This document shows positions 1-8,285 of a stretch of 16,080 nt of DNA, in pieces. A program made the position numbers and the translations under genes. Within the stretch, counting starts at the first letter, position 1, and each line of letters starts with the position of its first letter. The notes beneath the pieces were generated by a model, which saw nothing but the letters and a program-made list of their open reading frames with translations, ran no database searches and was not told the DNA's origin. This stretch comes from an uncultured Oscillibacter sp. (GTDB lineage: Bacteria > Bacillota > Clostridia > Oscillospirales > Oscillospiraceae): assembly GCA_900550685.1 (NCBI GenBank), contig URTS01000032.1, positions 1 through 16,080 on the forward strand. The letters run 5' to 3'.

Positions 1-474
1 GACGCCGGCAATGGCCACCCGCTGCTTCTGGCCGCCGGAGAGGAGATGGGGCGCGTGGGTCATAAAGGCCGTCATATCCACGGCGGCCAGGGCATCGTCC
101 ACCCGGCGGCGGATCTCCTCCGTGGCCACTCCCAGGTTCTCCGGGGCAAAAGCCACGTCCTCTTCCACCACGTTGGCGACGATCTGGTTGTCCGGGTTCT
201 GGAACACCATGCCTACCCGGCGGCGGATCTCCAAAAGACATTCCTCGTCCTGGGTGTCCATGCCCTCCACGTACACCTTGCCGCCGCAGGGCAGCAGGAT
301 GGCGTTCAGGCATTTGGCAAAGGTGGATTTTCCGGAGCCGTTGTGCCCCAGCACCACCACAAAGCTTCCCTTTTCAATGGCCGTGTCCACGCCCCGCAGG
401 GCCAGGACCGGCTCCGCCCCCTCTTCCGCCGGATAGGCAAATTCCAGGGCCTTTGTTTCGATCATAGTCGGCAT
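1..474 (-). CDS. ecfA: Energy-coupling factor (ECF) transporter ATPase, EcfA/CbiO type (3' part missing)
   Basis: The first 158 residues are visible; the gene runs off the left edge. It is an ABC ATPase with Walker A GHNGSGKST (residues 43-51), the Q-loop in QNPDNQ (92-97), followed by the acidic VVEEDVAFAPENLG stretch (102-115), and the ABC signature LSGGQKQR (145-152). The QNPDNQ plus EEDVAFGPEN-like stretch is typical of EcfA/CbiO ATPases, which drive vitamin or metal-ion uptake with EcfT and a substrate-binding S component. No EcfT or S component lies inside the window, so the substrate cannot be named. The start at 474 (MPTMIETKALEF) sits behind a weak purine-rich GAGAAGAA; an ATG at 465 is an alternative. 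It lies 34 bp downstream of the methyltransferase gene, so the two may be cotranscribed. Whether this is EcfA1 or EcfA2 cannot be decided from the fragment. Confidence 0.9.
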   Translation of the reverse strand, partial: MPTMIETKALEFAYPAEEGAEPVLALRGVDTAIEKGSFVVVLGHNGSGKSTFAKCLNAILLPCGGKVYVEGMDTQDEECLLEIRRRVGMVFQNPDNQIVANVVEEDVAFAPENLGVATEEIRRRVDDALAAVDMTAFMTHAPHLLSGGQKQRVAIAGV

Positions 475-508
475 GTTTCTTCTCTTTCTGTTTCCTCGGA
501 AACTTGCA

Positions 509-1372
509 TTATTCGCTGAACCAGCGGCCGGTGGCGCCGCAGGGCAGGGCCATGCCGGTGGCCGTTACCGGCAGGCCCAGTTCGTCCCAGCTGACGGTAC
601 CGCCGTACTTCTCCGCCACCAGCAGGTGCAGCAGATATCCCAGCACGCTGGGGGCCAGGCCCGTGGTGTAGGAATTGATGAGCACAAACAGAGGCTTGTC
701 CGACAGCACCCCGGCGCAGAGCTTTACAAAGGGATACAGGTTCTCCTCCAGCTTCCAGACCTCGCCGCCGGGCCCCCGGCCGTAACTGGGGGGGTCCATG
801 ATGATGGCGTCGTAGGTCTTGCCCCGGCGGATCTCCCGCTCCACGAACTTGGCGCAGTCGTCCACGATCCAACGGATGGGCGCGTCGGCAAGGCCGGAGA
901 GCCGGGCGTTATCCTTGGCCCAGGCCACCATGCCCTTGGCCGCGTCCACATGGCAGACGCTGGCCCCCGCCTTGGCGCAGGCCACCGTGGCGCCGCCGGT
1001 ATAGGCGAACAGGTTCAGCACCCGGATGGGGCGGTTCGCCTTCCGGATCTTGTCCATGGCAAAATCCCAGTTCACCGCCTGCTCCGGGAACAGGCCCGTA
1101 TGCTTGAAGTTCATGGGCTTGACCTGGAAGGTCAGGTCCTTATAGTGCACCTGCCAGCTCTCCGGCAGGGCCTTTTTCTCCCAGTGTCCGCCGCCGGTCT
1201 GGCTGCGGAGATACCGGGCGTTGGCCCGCTTCCACTCCGGCAGACGCCGGGGCGTTTCCCAGATGGCCTGGGGATCAGGCCGCACCAGATACTGTTTGTC
1301 CCAGCGCTCCAATTTTTCACCGCCGCCGCAGTCCAGCAGCTCATAGTCCTGCCATTGATCCGCAATCCACAT
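509..1372 (-). CDS. Class I SAM-dependent methyltransferase, RlmI-like (probable rRNA methyltransferase)
   Basis: A 287-aa protein. Residues 118-138 contain motif I (VLNLFAYTGGATVACAKAGA), the SAM-binding loop with the YTGG form seen in RlmI/RlmK-type enzymes. Asp143 in HVDAAKG is the probable ribose-binding acid, DDCAKF (171-176) is the next motif, and MDPPSYGRGP (192-201) is the catalytic-site motif of C/N methyltransferases. The family includes 23S rRNA m5C methyltransferases, but this short clostridial form lacks the N-terminal PUA domain of RlmI, so the exact substrate is uncertain. An in-frame ATG at 1423 is only about 7 nt after the predicted transcription start and has no ribosome binding site. 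The ATG at 1372 has AGGAGG at 1381-1386 with an 8-nt spacer, so 1372 is chosen. The promoter lies at 1437-1465, and the ECF ATPase gene follows after 34 bp. Confidence 0.88.
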   Translation of the reverse strand: MWIADQWQDYELLDCGGGEKLERWDKQYLVRPDPQAIWETPRRLPEWKRANARYLRSQTGGGHWEKKALPESWQVHYKDLTFQVKPMNFKHTGLFPEQAVNWDFAMDKIRKANRPIRVLNLFAYTGGATVACAKAGASVCHVDAAKGMVAWAKDNARLSGLADAPIRWIVDDCAKFVEREIRRGKTYDAIIMDPPSYGRGPGGEVWKLEENLYPFVKLCAGVLSDKPLFVLINSYTTGLAPSVLGYLLHLLVAEKYGGTVSWDELGLPVTATGMALPCGATGRWFSE

Positions 1373-1436
1373 GCAATATTCCTCCTCAATGCCCCACGGC
1401 CTGCCGCGGACATACTTCTTCATAGTAAATCAGTTT

Positions 1437-1465
1437 ATTATACCTGTTTTATTTCGCCGGGTCAA
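1437..1465 (-). promoter_or_regulatory. Sigma-A promoter of the methyltransferase gene
   Basis: Read on the minus strand: -35 TTGACC (1460-1465), a 17-bp spacer, and a perfect -10 TATAAT (1437-1442). Transcription should start near 1430, giving a leader of about 58 nt before the AGGAGG-preceded ATG at 1372. The placement argues against the longer ORF start at 1423. Confidence 0.8.
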
Positions 1466-1506
1466 CCGATTTTGCCATTTTGTCTCCTTGATCTCCCCCG
1501 GACGGC

Positions 1507-1535
1507 AAAAAAGAAGAGCCGCTTTCAGCGGCTCT
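1507..1535 (-). terminator. Rho-independent terminator of the activase/dehydratase unit
   Basis: A perfect 9-bp stem (1515-1523 with 1527-1535, arms AGAGCCGCT and AGCGGCTCT on the plus strand) with a 3-nt loop. On the minus strand it is followed, after one C, by six T residues (1507-1512). It begins 19 bp after the stop of the 446-aa gene and separates that unit from the methyltransferase promoter. Confidence 0.88.
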
Positions 1536-1554
1536 CCCTACCATGACGGCAAAA

Positions 1555-2892
<1,338 letters not shown>

Positions 2893-2895
<3 letters not shown>

Positions 2896-2908
2896 TGCTT
2901 ATTCCTCC
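2893..2908 (-). promoter_or_regulatory. Ribosome binding site and stop/restart junction between the two dehydratase-system genes
   Basis: On the minus strand the junction reads GGAGG, AA, TAA stop (2899-2901), GCA, ATG (2893-2895). The Shine-Dalgarno sequence is made by the last Glu-Glu codons of the activase and lies 8 nt from the downstream ATG. This favours termination-reinitiation (translational coupling) and a fixed ratio of the two products. Confidence 0.8.
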
Positions 2909-5796
2909 AATGCCGCGAACAAACTCCGCAGGCGGATCCGTACCGCGCCCAGGTTGGTGATCTCGTCGATCTTCAACTGGGTATACAGCTTATTGCCCTG
3001 GCGCAGGATTTCTCGGGTCTCGTCGGTGGTGATGGCGTCCACGCCGCAGCCGAAGCTCACCAGCTGCACCAGGTCCATATCCGGCTGGGAGCAGCAGTAC
3101 TTCGCCGCCGCGTACAGCCGGGCGTGGTAGGTCCACTGGTTCAGCACCGTGGTCTTAAAGGGCTCCGCCAGCTGGGAGACGGAATCCTCCGTCACCACCG
3201 CCGCGCCGAACTGGGTGATGAGGGTGTCGATGCCGTGATTTACCTCCGGGTCCACGTGGTAGGGCCGGCCCGCCAGAACGATGATCCGCCGTCCCTCCTT
3301 CCGGGCGGCGGCGATGATCTCCGCTCCCTTTTCCCGGATCTGCTTCATGTGATGGTCGTATTCGGCGTAGGCCGCCTCCACCGCCGCCTTGATCTCCCCA
3401 TGGGGGATGGGGCCGAACTCCCGCTCCATCACGGCGGTGATCTTCTTTTCAAAGTCGTGGGGCCGGTGGATACCCACGTAGTCGTAAATGAACTTGGTGT
3501 TTTTCAGGCAGTCGCAGTTGCCTGCCAGCACCTCCGGGTAATAGGCCACCACCGGGCAGTTGTAGTGATTCTGGCCCAGGCCCTCGTCAATGTTATAGGT
3601 CATGCAGGGGTAGAAAATGGCGTCCAGCCCCAGCTTGGCCAAAAACTCAATGTGGCCGTGGGCCAGTTTCGCCGGGAAGCAGGCGGTGTCGCTGGGGATG
3701 CTCCCCTGCCCCTCCAGATACAGCTTCCGGCTGGACATGGGGCTGTGGACCACCTGGAAGCCCAGCTTCGTGAAGAAGGTGTACCAGAAGGGGTACAGCT
3801 CCCAGAAGTTCAGGCACAGGGGCAGGCCGATCCGGCCCCGCTTGTTCTCTCCGGGCTTGTAGCCCAGGATCAGCTGCCGCTTATATTCATACAAATTCCA
3901 GCGGCCATCGTCCTTTTTGCCGGTGATGGGCCGCTCACAGCGGTTGCCGCTGATGAGCCGTCCGCCGTCGGAGAAGGTGTTGACGGTCAGCTGGCAGTTG
4001 TTTCCGCACTGGCCGCAGCTGCGGCTCTCCGTCTCCCGGCGGAAATTCCGCAGCTCCGCCTCCGTCAAAAGGGTGCTTTGATGCCCTGCCCCGGCCTTTT
4101 TCATGCCGTACAGCGCCGCGCCGTAAGCGCCCATCAAGCCCGCGATGTTGGGGCGGATGACCTCCACCCCCATCTCCTTTTCAAATGCCCGGAGAACGGC
4201 TTCGTTATAGAACGTGCCTCCCTGGACCACCACATGGCGGCCCAGCTCTTCCGGCGAGGAGGCCCGGATTACCTTATAGATGGCGTTTTTCACCACGGAG
4301 ATGGACAGTCCCGCGGAGATGTTCTCTACGGATGCGCCGTCCTTCTGGGCCTGCTTCACGCTGGAGTTCATAAACACGGTGCACCGGCTGCCCAGGTCCA
4401 CGGGGCGGTCGGCAAACAGGCCCAGCTTTGTGAAGTCCTTCACATCGTAGCCCAGAGCCTGGGCGAAAGTCTGCAAAAAGCTGCCGCAGCCGGAGGAACA
4501 GGCTTCATTGAGGAAAATGTCGCTGATGGCGCCGTTTTCGATCTTGAAGCACTTCATATCCTGGCCGCCGATGTCGATGATGAAATCCACGTCCGGCATG
4601 AAATGCTTGGCGGCGGTAAAGTGGGCCACGGTCTCCACCACGCCGAAGTCGGCGTGGAAAGCGGCCTTGGCCAGGTCTTCGCCGTAGCCGGTGGTGGTGA
4701 CGGAGGCCACGTTCAGCCTGGGATGGCTCTCGTATATCCCCAGCAGCACCTTTTGCAGCAGTGCGATGGGGTCTCCCTGGTTGGGACGGTAATCTGTAAA
4801 GAGCAGGTTGGCGTCCTCGTCGATCACCGTCACCTTCACGGTGGTGGAACCGGAGTCGATGCCGATATGGACAGGCTTTGCGTAGTCTGCCGGGAATTCC
4901 GCCTGGGGCACCGCCGCCTTGGCGTGGCGGGCCTTGAAAGCATCATACTCCGCCTGATTCCTGAACAAGGGCGGCTGGGAGCGGTAAGTCTCCGACATGC
5001 CGTGCCGCTCCAGCAGTTCCGCCGTTTTCAGCAGGTCCCAGGTCTCCTCGGCATAAAACGCCGCACCCAGAGCCACAAACAGCAGACTGTTTTCCGGGCA
5101 GGTGCCGGTGACGCCCAGCGTCTCGTCAAAGCTCTGCCGCAGGCACTTGGAGAAGGTCAGGGGGCCGCCCAGATACAGGACGTGTCCCTTGATGGGCCGC
5201 CCCTGGGCCAGGCCGGCGATGGTCTGGTTCACCACCGCCTGGTAAATGCTCTTGGCAATGTCGGCAGGCTTGGCCCCCTGGTTGATCAGGGGCTGAATGT
5301 CGCTCTTGGCGAATACGCCGCAGCGGGAGGCGATGGTATAGGTCTTTTCCGCCGTCTGGGCTGCCTGGTCCATTTCATCGGCGCCCATTTTCAGCAGCGT
5401 GGCCATCTGGTCGATGAAAGCGCCGGTGCCGCCGGCGCAGGAGCCGTTCATCCGGACCTCCAGGCCGTTGGTCAGGAACAGGATCTTGGCATCCTCGCCC
5501 CCCAGCTCAATGATGACGTCCGTTCCCGGGGCCAGCCGGTTGGCGGCCACCCGGGTGGCAAATACCTCCTGTACGAAGGGGGCCTGCACACTTTCCGCCA
5601 TGCCCATGCCGGCGGAGCCGGAAATGGCAAACACCGCCTCCCGGCCGCACTTTTCTGCCACCCGCCGCAGAAGCTCTGCGGATTTTTCCACGATATGGCT
5701 GTAATGCCTCTCGTATGTACTGTATATCAAGTTGTCCAGGTCATCCAGCACCACGCATTTGATGGTGGTGGAGCCCACATCCAATCCAACGCGCAA
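2899..5796 (-). CDS. Acyl-CoA dehydratase activase, two BcrAD/BadFG ASKHA domains plus DUF2229
   Basis: A 965-aa ATP-dependent electron activator. ASKHA domain 1 (about 1-255) has GLDVGSTTIK, IIELGGEDAK (95-104), CAGGTGAF with Cys120, and SRCGVF with Cys159. Domain 2 (about 309-570) has GIDSGSTTVK, IIDIGGQDMK (406-415), EACSSGCGSF with Cys433 and Cys437, and SRCTVF with Cys472. The Cys120-Cys159 and Cys433-Cys472 spacings are both 39 residues, matching the two cluster-ligating cysteines of HgdC (127 and 166). With both domains in one chain, one pseudo-dimeric [4Fe-4S] ATPase is likely. Then come a cysteine-rich linker (CGQCGNNC, 594-601; Cys620) and a DUF2229 region (about 655-950) with GRPYHVDPEVNHG (843-855). 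The start is TTG at 5796, chosen because AGGAGG (5806-5811) lies 9 nt upstream and the first residues are the MRVGLDVGSTT strand. It is coupled to the dehydratase-like gene. Physiological substrate unknown. Confidence 0.9.
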   Translation of the reverse strand: MRVGLDVGSTTIKCVVLDDLDNLIYSTYERHYSHIVEKSAELLRRVAEKCGREAVFAISGSAGMGMAESVQAPFVQEVFATRVAANRLAPGTDVIIELGGEDAKILFLTNGLEVRMNGSCAGGTGAFIDQMATLLKMGADEMDQAAQTAEKTYTIASRCGVFAKSDIQPLINQGAKPADIAKSIYQAVVNQTIAGLAQGRPIKGHVLYLGGPLTFSKCLRQSFDETLGVTGTCPENSLLFVALGAAFYAEETWDLLKTAELLERHGMSETYRSQPPLFRNQAEYDAFKARHAKAAVPQAEFPADYAKPVHIGIDSGSTTVKVTVIDEDANLLFTDYRPNQGDPIALLQKVLLGIYESHPRLNVASVTTTGYGEDLAKAAFHADFGVVETVAHFTAAKHFMPDVDFIIDIGGQDMKCFKIENGAISDIFLNEACSSGCGSFLQTFAQALGYDVKDFTKLGLFADRPVDLGSRCTVFMNSSVKQAQKDGASVENISAGLSISVVKNAIYKVIRASSPEELGRHVVVQGGTFYNEAVLRAFEKEMGVEVIRPNIAGLMGAYGAALYGMKKAGAGHQSTLLTEAELRNFRRETESRSCGQCGNNCQLTVNTFSDGGRLISGNRCERPITGKKDDGRWNLYEYKRQLILGYKPGENKRGRIGLPLCLNFWELYPFWYTFFTKLGFQVVHSPMSSRKLYLEGQGSIPSDTACFPAKLAHGHIEFLAKLGLDAIFYPCMTYNIDEGLGQNHYNCPVVAYYPEVLAGNCDCLKNTKFIYDYVGIHRPHDFEKKITAVMEREFGPIPHGEIKAAVEAAYAEYDHHMKQIREKGAEIIAAARKEGRRIIVLAGRPYHVDPEVNHGIDTLITQFGAAVVTEDSVSQLAEPFKTTVLNQWTYHARLYAAAKYCCSQPDMDLVQLVSFGCGVDAITTDETREILRQGNKLYTQLKIDEITNLGAVRIRLRSLFAALEE

Positions 5797-5849
5797 AAAG
5801 GCGTTCCTCCTTTTAGGGCTTTCCTGCCCCAGTGTAAGTTAATAGTATT

Positions 5850-5878
5850 ATGTTACGTTTTTTCGACAGATTCCGCAA
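5850..5878 (-). promoter_or_regulatory. Weak candidate promoter of the activase operon
   Basis: Minus-strand TTGCGG (5873-5878), 17-bp spacer, TAACAT (5850-5855). Each box matches consensus only partly, and the AT-rich stretch offers other alignments (a TACTAT lies a few bases downstream). A promoter must lie somewhere in 5812-5950 because the flanking genes diverge. Confidence 0.3.
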
Positions 5879-5937
5879 TGTAAAAAGTATGGAATTTTCG
5901 TGAATTTTCCGTTAAGAAATCGGTTAGGATAAAGGTC

Positions 5938-5966
5938 TTTCCTCTTTTTCGATTCTATGTTATACT
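5938..5966 (+). promoter_or_regulatory. Extended -10 promoter upstream of queH
   Basis: The -10 is TATACT (5961-5966), preceded by TGT, giving an extended -10 (TGnTATACT). The -35 at 17-bp spacing, TTTCCT (5938-5943), is poor, as is common with extended -10 promoters. Transcription would begin near 5973, about 30 nt before the ATG at 6003. Confidence 0.6.
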
Positions 5967-6002
5967 GTGTAAAACATGCTTTTCAGAAGGGAAGTTTTCG
6001 TC

Positions 6003-6572
6003 ATGCCGTCTGTCCTGATGCACACCTGCTGCGCCCCCTGCTCCCTCAGCTGTATCGATCCCCTCCGCGCCGAGGGCATCGAGCCGGTGGCCTTCTGGTA
6101 CAACCCCAATATCCACCCCTGGAAGGAATACGAAGCCCGGCGGGACTGTCTGCTGACCTATGCGCCCACCATCGGTATGCAGGTCATTGTGGACGAGGAT
6201 TACGGCCTGCGGGAGTTCGTGGAGCATGTGGCGGGAGACATCTCCCACCGCTGCACCTACTGCTACCACCACCGGCTGGAGGAGACAGCCCGGTACGCGG
6301 CGGAGCACGGCTACGCCGCCTTTACCTCCACCCTGCTGGCCAGCCTTTACCAGGACCACGAAGGCATCAAGGCCGCGGCGGAAAACTACGCCAAACAGTA
6401 CGGTGTGGAGTTTCTCTACCGGGATTTCCGGCCCAATTTCCGGGCAGGGAATCAGCGGGCCCGGGAGCTGGGCTTCTACATGCAGAAATACTGCGGCTGT
6501 GTCTTTTCCGAGCAGGACCGCTACCAGAAGCAGATCGACCGGGATAAAAAGAAATTCGCGGAGCAGGCCTGA
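6003..6572 (+). CDS. queH: Epoxyqueuosine reductase QueH (DUF208)
   Basis: A 189-aa protein reducing epoxyqueuosine to queuosine in tRNA, the last step of queuosine synthesis; it is the cobalamin-independent alternative to QueG. The family signature is clear: HTCCAPCS with adjacent Cys9-Cys10, RCTYCYHHRL with Cys84 and Cys87, FTSTLLASLYQDHE (107-120), FRPNFRAGN (142-150) and YCGCVFSEQDRY with Cys164 and Cys166. Together these match the cysteines that hold the [4Fe-4S] cluster and second metal site of QueH. The frame is open back to an ATG at 5976, but that codon lies almost at the predicted transcription start and has no ribosome binding site. Homologues begin just before the HxCCAPC motif, so 6003 is preferred; its AAGGGAAG site is weak and about 9-12 nt upstream. 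No other queuosine gene is in the window. Confidence 0.92.
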   Translation: MPSVLMHTCCAPCSLSCIDPLRAEGIEPVAFWYNPNIHPWKEYEARRDCLLTYAPTIGMQVIVDEDYGLREFVEHVAGDISHRCTYCYHHRLEETARYAAEHGYAAFTSTLLASLYQDHEGIKAAAENYAKQYGVEFLYRDFRPNFRAGNQRARELGFYMQKYCGCVFSEQDRYQKQIDRDKKKFAEQA

Positions 6573-6600
6573 CGGCCCTTTTCCCCCAGACCGGCGTTCC

Positions 6601-6618
6601 CCTGCCGGAACCGGCAGG
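6601..6618. repeat. Perfect hairpin in the queH-HAD gap
   Basis: An 18-bp inverted repeat, CCTGCCG and CGGCAGG around GAAC, in the 85-bp gap after queH. Neither strand has a T tract next to it, so it is not a canonical terminator. It could be a processing or mRNA-stability element, or a partial attenuator. The downstream gene has its own AAGGAG site. Confidence 0.5.
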
Positions 6619-6657
6619 AAACGATAGACCTATTTCATAGCAAAGGAGAACATTTCT

Positions 6658-7293
6658 ATGGATCAGGCCATTATTTTTGACTTAGACGGTACGTTATGGA
6701 ATTCCGCAGACCGTGTATGCGATATCTGGAACTGCGTTTTTGACAAGTATGAGGATGTACACCTCCGCATGACCCAGGAAGTGATCGGGACCCTGATGGG
6801 CAAGACCATGGAGGACATCGGCGACATTCTGTTCCCTGAACTGCCGGTGGAGCGCCGCCGGAAGATCGTGGACGATTTCGGCACCGAGGAGGTCAAGTAC
6901 CTCTACGATCACGGCGCGACCATCTATGACGGCCTTGAAGAGGCCCTGAAGGCCCTCAGCCCCCATTATGATCTCTACATCGTCAGCAACTGTCAGGACG
7001 GCTACGTCCCCGCCTTTCTCCACGCCCACAAAATGGAAGCCTATTTCAAGGACATTGAGATGTCCGGCCGGACCGGCATGGACAAGGGCCATAACATCCG
7101 CCTGCTGATGGAGCGGAACAACATCCGTCGGGCCGTGTACGTGGGCGACACCGAGGGCGACGAAAAGGCCTCCCGGTTTGCGGGCATCCCCTTCCTCTGG
7201 GCAAGCTATGGCTTCGGAACGGCCGCCGCTCCGGACGCCGTCATCAGCGCCATCACCGACCTGCCTGACGTGGTTTCCAAAATGGATTGGTAG
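6658..7293 (+). CDS. HAD-superfamily hydrolase (phosphoglycolate phosphatase-like)
   Basis: A 211-aa protein with all four HAD motifs: motif I FDLDGTLW (nucleophile Asp8, acid/base Asp10), motif II IVSN with Ser110, motif III Lys143 in GMDKGHN, and motif IV VGDTEGDEKAS with Asp164 and Asp168. The residues between motifs I and II form the usual helical cap (C1) domain. Family members hydrolyse small phosphate esters such as phosphoglycolate or nucleotide monophosphates; the substrate cannot be told from sequence. The start is ATG 6658 with AAGGAG about 10 nt upstream. It probably shares transcription with queH (85-bp gap) and is followed after 21 bp by a small membrane protein gene. Confidence 0.9.
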   Translation: MDQAIIFDLDGTLWNSADRVCDIWNCVFDKYEDVHLRMTQEVIGTLMGKTMEDIGDILFPELPVERRRKIVDDFGTEEVKYLYDHGATIYDGLEEALKALSPHYDLYIVSNCQDGYVPAFLHAHKMEAYFKDIEMSGRTGMDKGHNIRLLMERNNIRRAVYVGDTEGDEKASRFAGIPFLWASYGFGTAAAPDAVISAITDLPDVVSKMDW

Positions 7294-7314
7294 ATTAGAA
7301 GGAGCGATTGAGCA

Positions 7315-7500
7315 ATGAACAGTCTTGTAAAATATATTCTAATGGGCCTGGGTGTCTCTCTTCTGTATTGGATATGGATTTCATGCGGTCCTCTTTTCTT
7401 CCTCGCATGGACTGAAGCCCTAGTTTTTAAAACCGGGGTTTTCCTGTCCTTTGAAATGGTAATTCTGGTGGGTATCATCCTGTCAAAAACGAAAAAATAA
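7315..7500 (+). CDS. Small two-helix membrane protein, unknown function
   Basis: A 61-aa protein with no family I recognise. Two hydrophobic segments are evident: about residues 8-31 (rich in Leu/Trp/Phe, with one Cys) and about 38-57 ending in a lysine-rich tail. The short charged N-terminus and KTKK C-terminus suggest an integral membrane hairpin. ATG 7315 is preceded by AAGGAG (7299-7304) at about 10 nt. It sits between the HAD hydrolase and a second tiny membrane protein 22 bp downstream, so it is probably part of the same transcript. The local sequence is noticeably more AT-rich than the neighbouring genes. Confidence 0.7.
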   Translation: MNSLVKYILMGLGVSLLYWIWISCGPLFFLAWTEALVFKTGVFLSFEMVILVGIILSKTKK

Positions 7501-7522
7501 GCATACATAGGAGGGCATTGCT

Positions 7523-7699
7523 ATGAAAAAGCAATTACAGGGCATCAGTCTCATTCTGTTTGCCGCGGTGCTGATGCTGTATGCCATGATCGACCCCTGG
7601 ATCCCTATCATCTCGGATATTCCCACCGACCTGGTTGCTGTCTGTGCCCTGGTCGTTGGCATTGTGGGGCTTGTGTGGTCTTTCAAAAAGGGAAACTGA
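7523..7699 (+). CDS. Small two-helix membrane protein, 58 aa, unknown function
   Basis: A short gene starting MKKQLQGISLIL and ending FKKGN, with a strong AGGAGG (7509-7514) 8 nt before ATG 7523. Two hydrophobic segments, about residues 7-23 and 36-53, are joined by a proline-containing loop (DPWIPIISDIPTD). The Lys-Lys N-terminus and the lysines after helix 2 suggest that both ends face the cytoplasm. No family recognised. It is 22 bp after the other small membrane gene and 82 bp before the XRE regulator. The pairing of two tiny membrane proteins with a regulator suggests a small membrane-stress or transport-accessory unit, but that is inference only. Confidence 0.75.
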   Translation: MKKQLQGISLILFAAVLMLYAMIDPWIPIISDIPTDLVAVCALVVGIVGLVWSFKKGN

Positions 7700-7781
7700 C
7701 CGTTCCGCGCCTGAGGGCAACAGGGAGTTGCTTGCGTGGTTACGGGTTTCATGGTAGAGTCTCGGTAAGGGGATGAGCTGT

Positions 7782-8222
7782 ATGGATACCAAGGATATTC
7801 TGTTTCAACTGCGGACCCAGAAGGGGCTGTCCCAGGACGAGCTGGCGGAAAAGATTTTTGTCACAAGGCAGGCGGTGTCCCGCTGGGAAAACGGTGAGAC
7901 TACGCCGAACACGGAAACGCTGAAGCTGCTGTCCCAATTTTTTGACGTTTCCATCAACACGCTGCTGGGCGCCCCCAGGCAGCTGGTCTGCCAATGCTGC
8001 GGGATGCCCCTGGAGGACTCCACCTTCAGCCGAGAGACTGACGGTTCCTTCAATGAGGATTATTGCAAATGGTGCTACACCGGCGGCGAATTCAAGTACA
8101 GCAGCCCGGAGCAGCTGATCGATTTCTGCGTGGCCCACATGGCCAGCGAGCAGTGGCCCCCAGAACAGGTCCGGGCTCACATGGAGGCCGTCGTGCCCCA
8201 GCTGAAGCACTGGAAAAAGTGA
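7782..8222 (+). CDS. XRE-family transcriptional regulator with C-terminal zinc ribbon
   Basis: A 146-aa protein. Residues 6-62 are a Cro/C1-type helix-turn-helix: LRTQKGLSQDELAEKI, then the recognition helix in VTRQAVSRWENG, and PNTETLKLLSQFFDVS. The C-terminal half has CQCCGMPL (Cys70, Cys73) and DYCKWCY (Cys95, Cys98), the pattern of the putative zinc-ribbon domain found in many Firmicutes proteins, often with this HTH. ATG 7773 is in frame three codons earlier, but the AAGGGG motif overlaps it; AAGGGGATGAG lies 8 nt before ATG 7782, so 7782 is chosen. A weak TTGCGT/TAGAGT pair (7732-7760) may be its own promoter. It ends at a clear terminator. DNA target and signal (metal or redox) are unknown. 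Confidence 0.85.
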   Translation: MDTKDILFQLRTQKGLSQDELAEKIFVTRQAVSRWENGETTPNTETLKLLSQFFDVSINTLLGAPRQLVCQCCGMPLEDSTFSRETDGSFNEDYCKWCYTGGEFKYSSPEQLIDFCVAHMASEQWPPEQVRAHMEAVVPQLKHWKK

Positions 8223-8238
8223 TCTCTGACATTCATAA

Positions 8239-8278
8239 GCACCGGCCGTATGAATCATCATACCGCCGGTGCATTTTT
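8239..8278 (+). terminator. Rho-independent terminator after the XRE gene
   Basis: A two-part perfect stem: GCACCGGC (8239-8246) with GCCGGTGC (8265-8272), a single C-C mismatch, and inner GTATGA/TCATAC with an ATCA tetraloop, followed by A and five T residues (8274-8278). It starts 17 bp after the XRE stop. The convergent UPF0210 gene ends at 8286; its side has no good T tract, so termination of that transcript here is less certain. Confidence 0.85.
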
Positions 8279-8285
8279 GCATCAT

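Noticed and set aside
6601..6618. Terminator after queH.
   Set aside because: The stem is perfect but neither side has a T tract, so it is listed as a hairpin only.
7728..7760. MerR-type long-spacer promoter before the XRE gene.
   Set aside because: The -35/-10 matches are weak at both 17- and 21-bp spacing, and there is no clear dyad between them.
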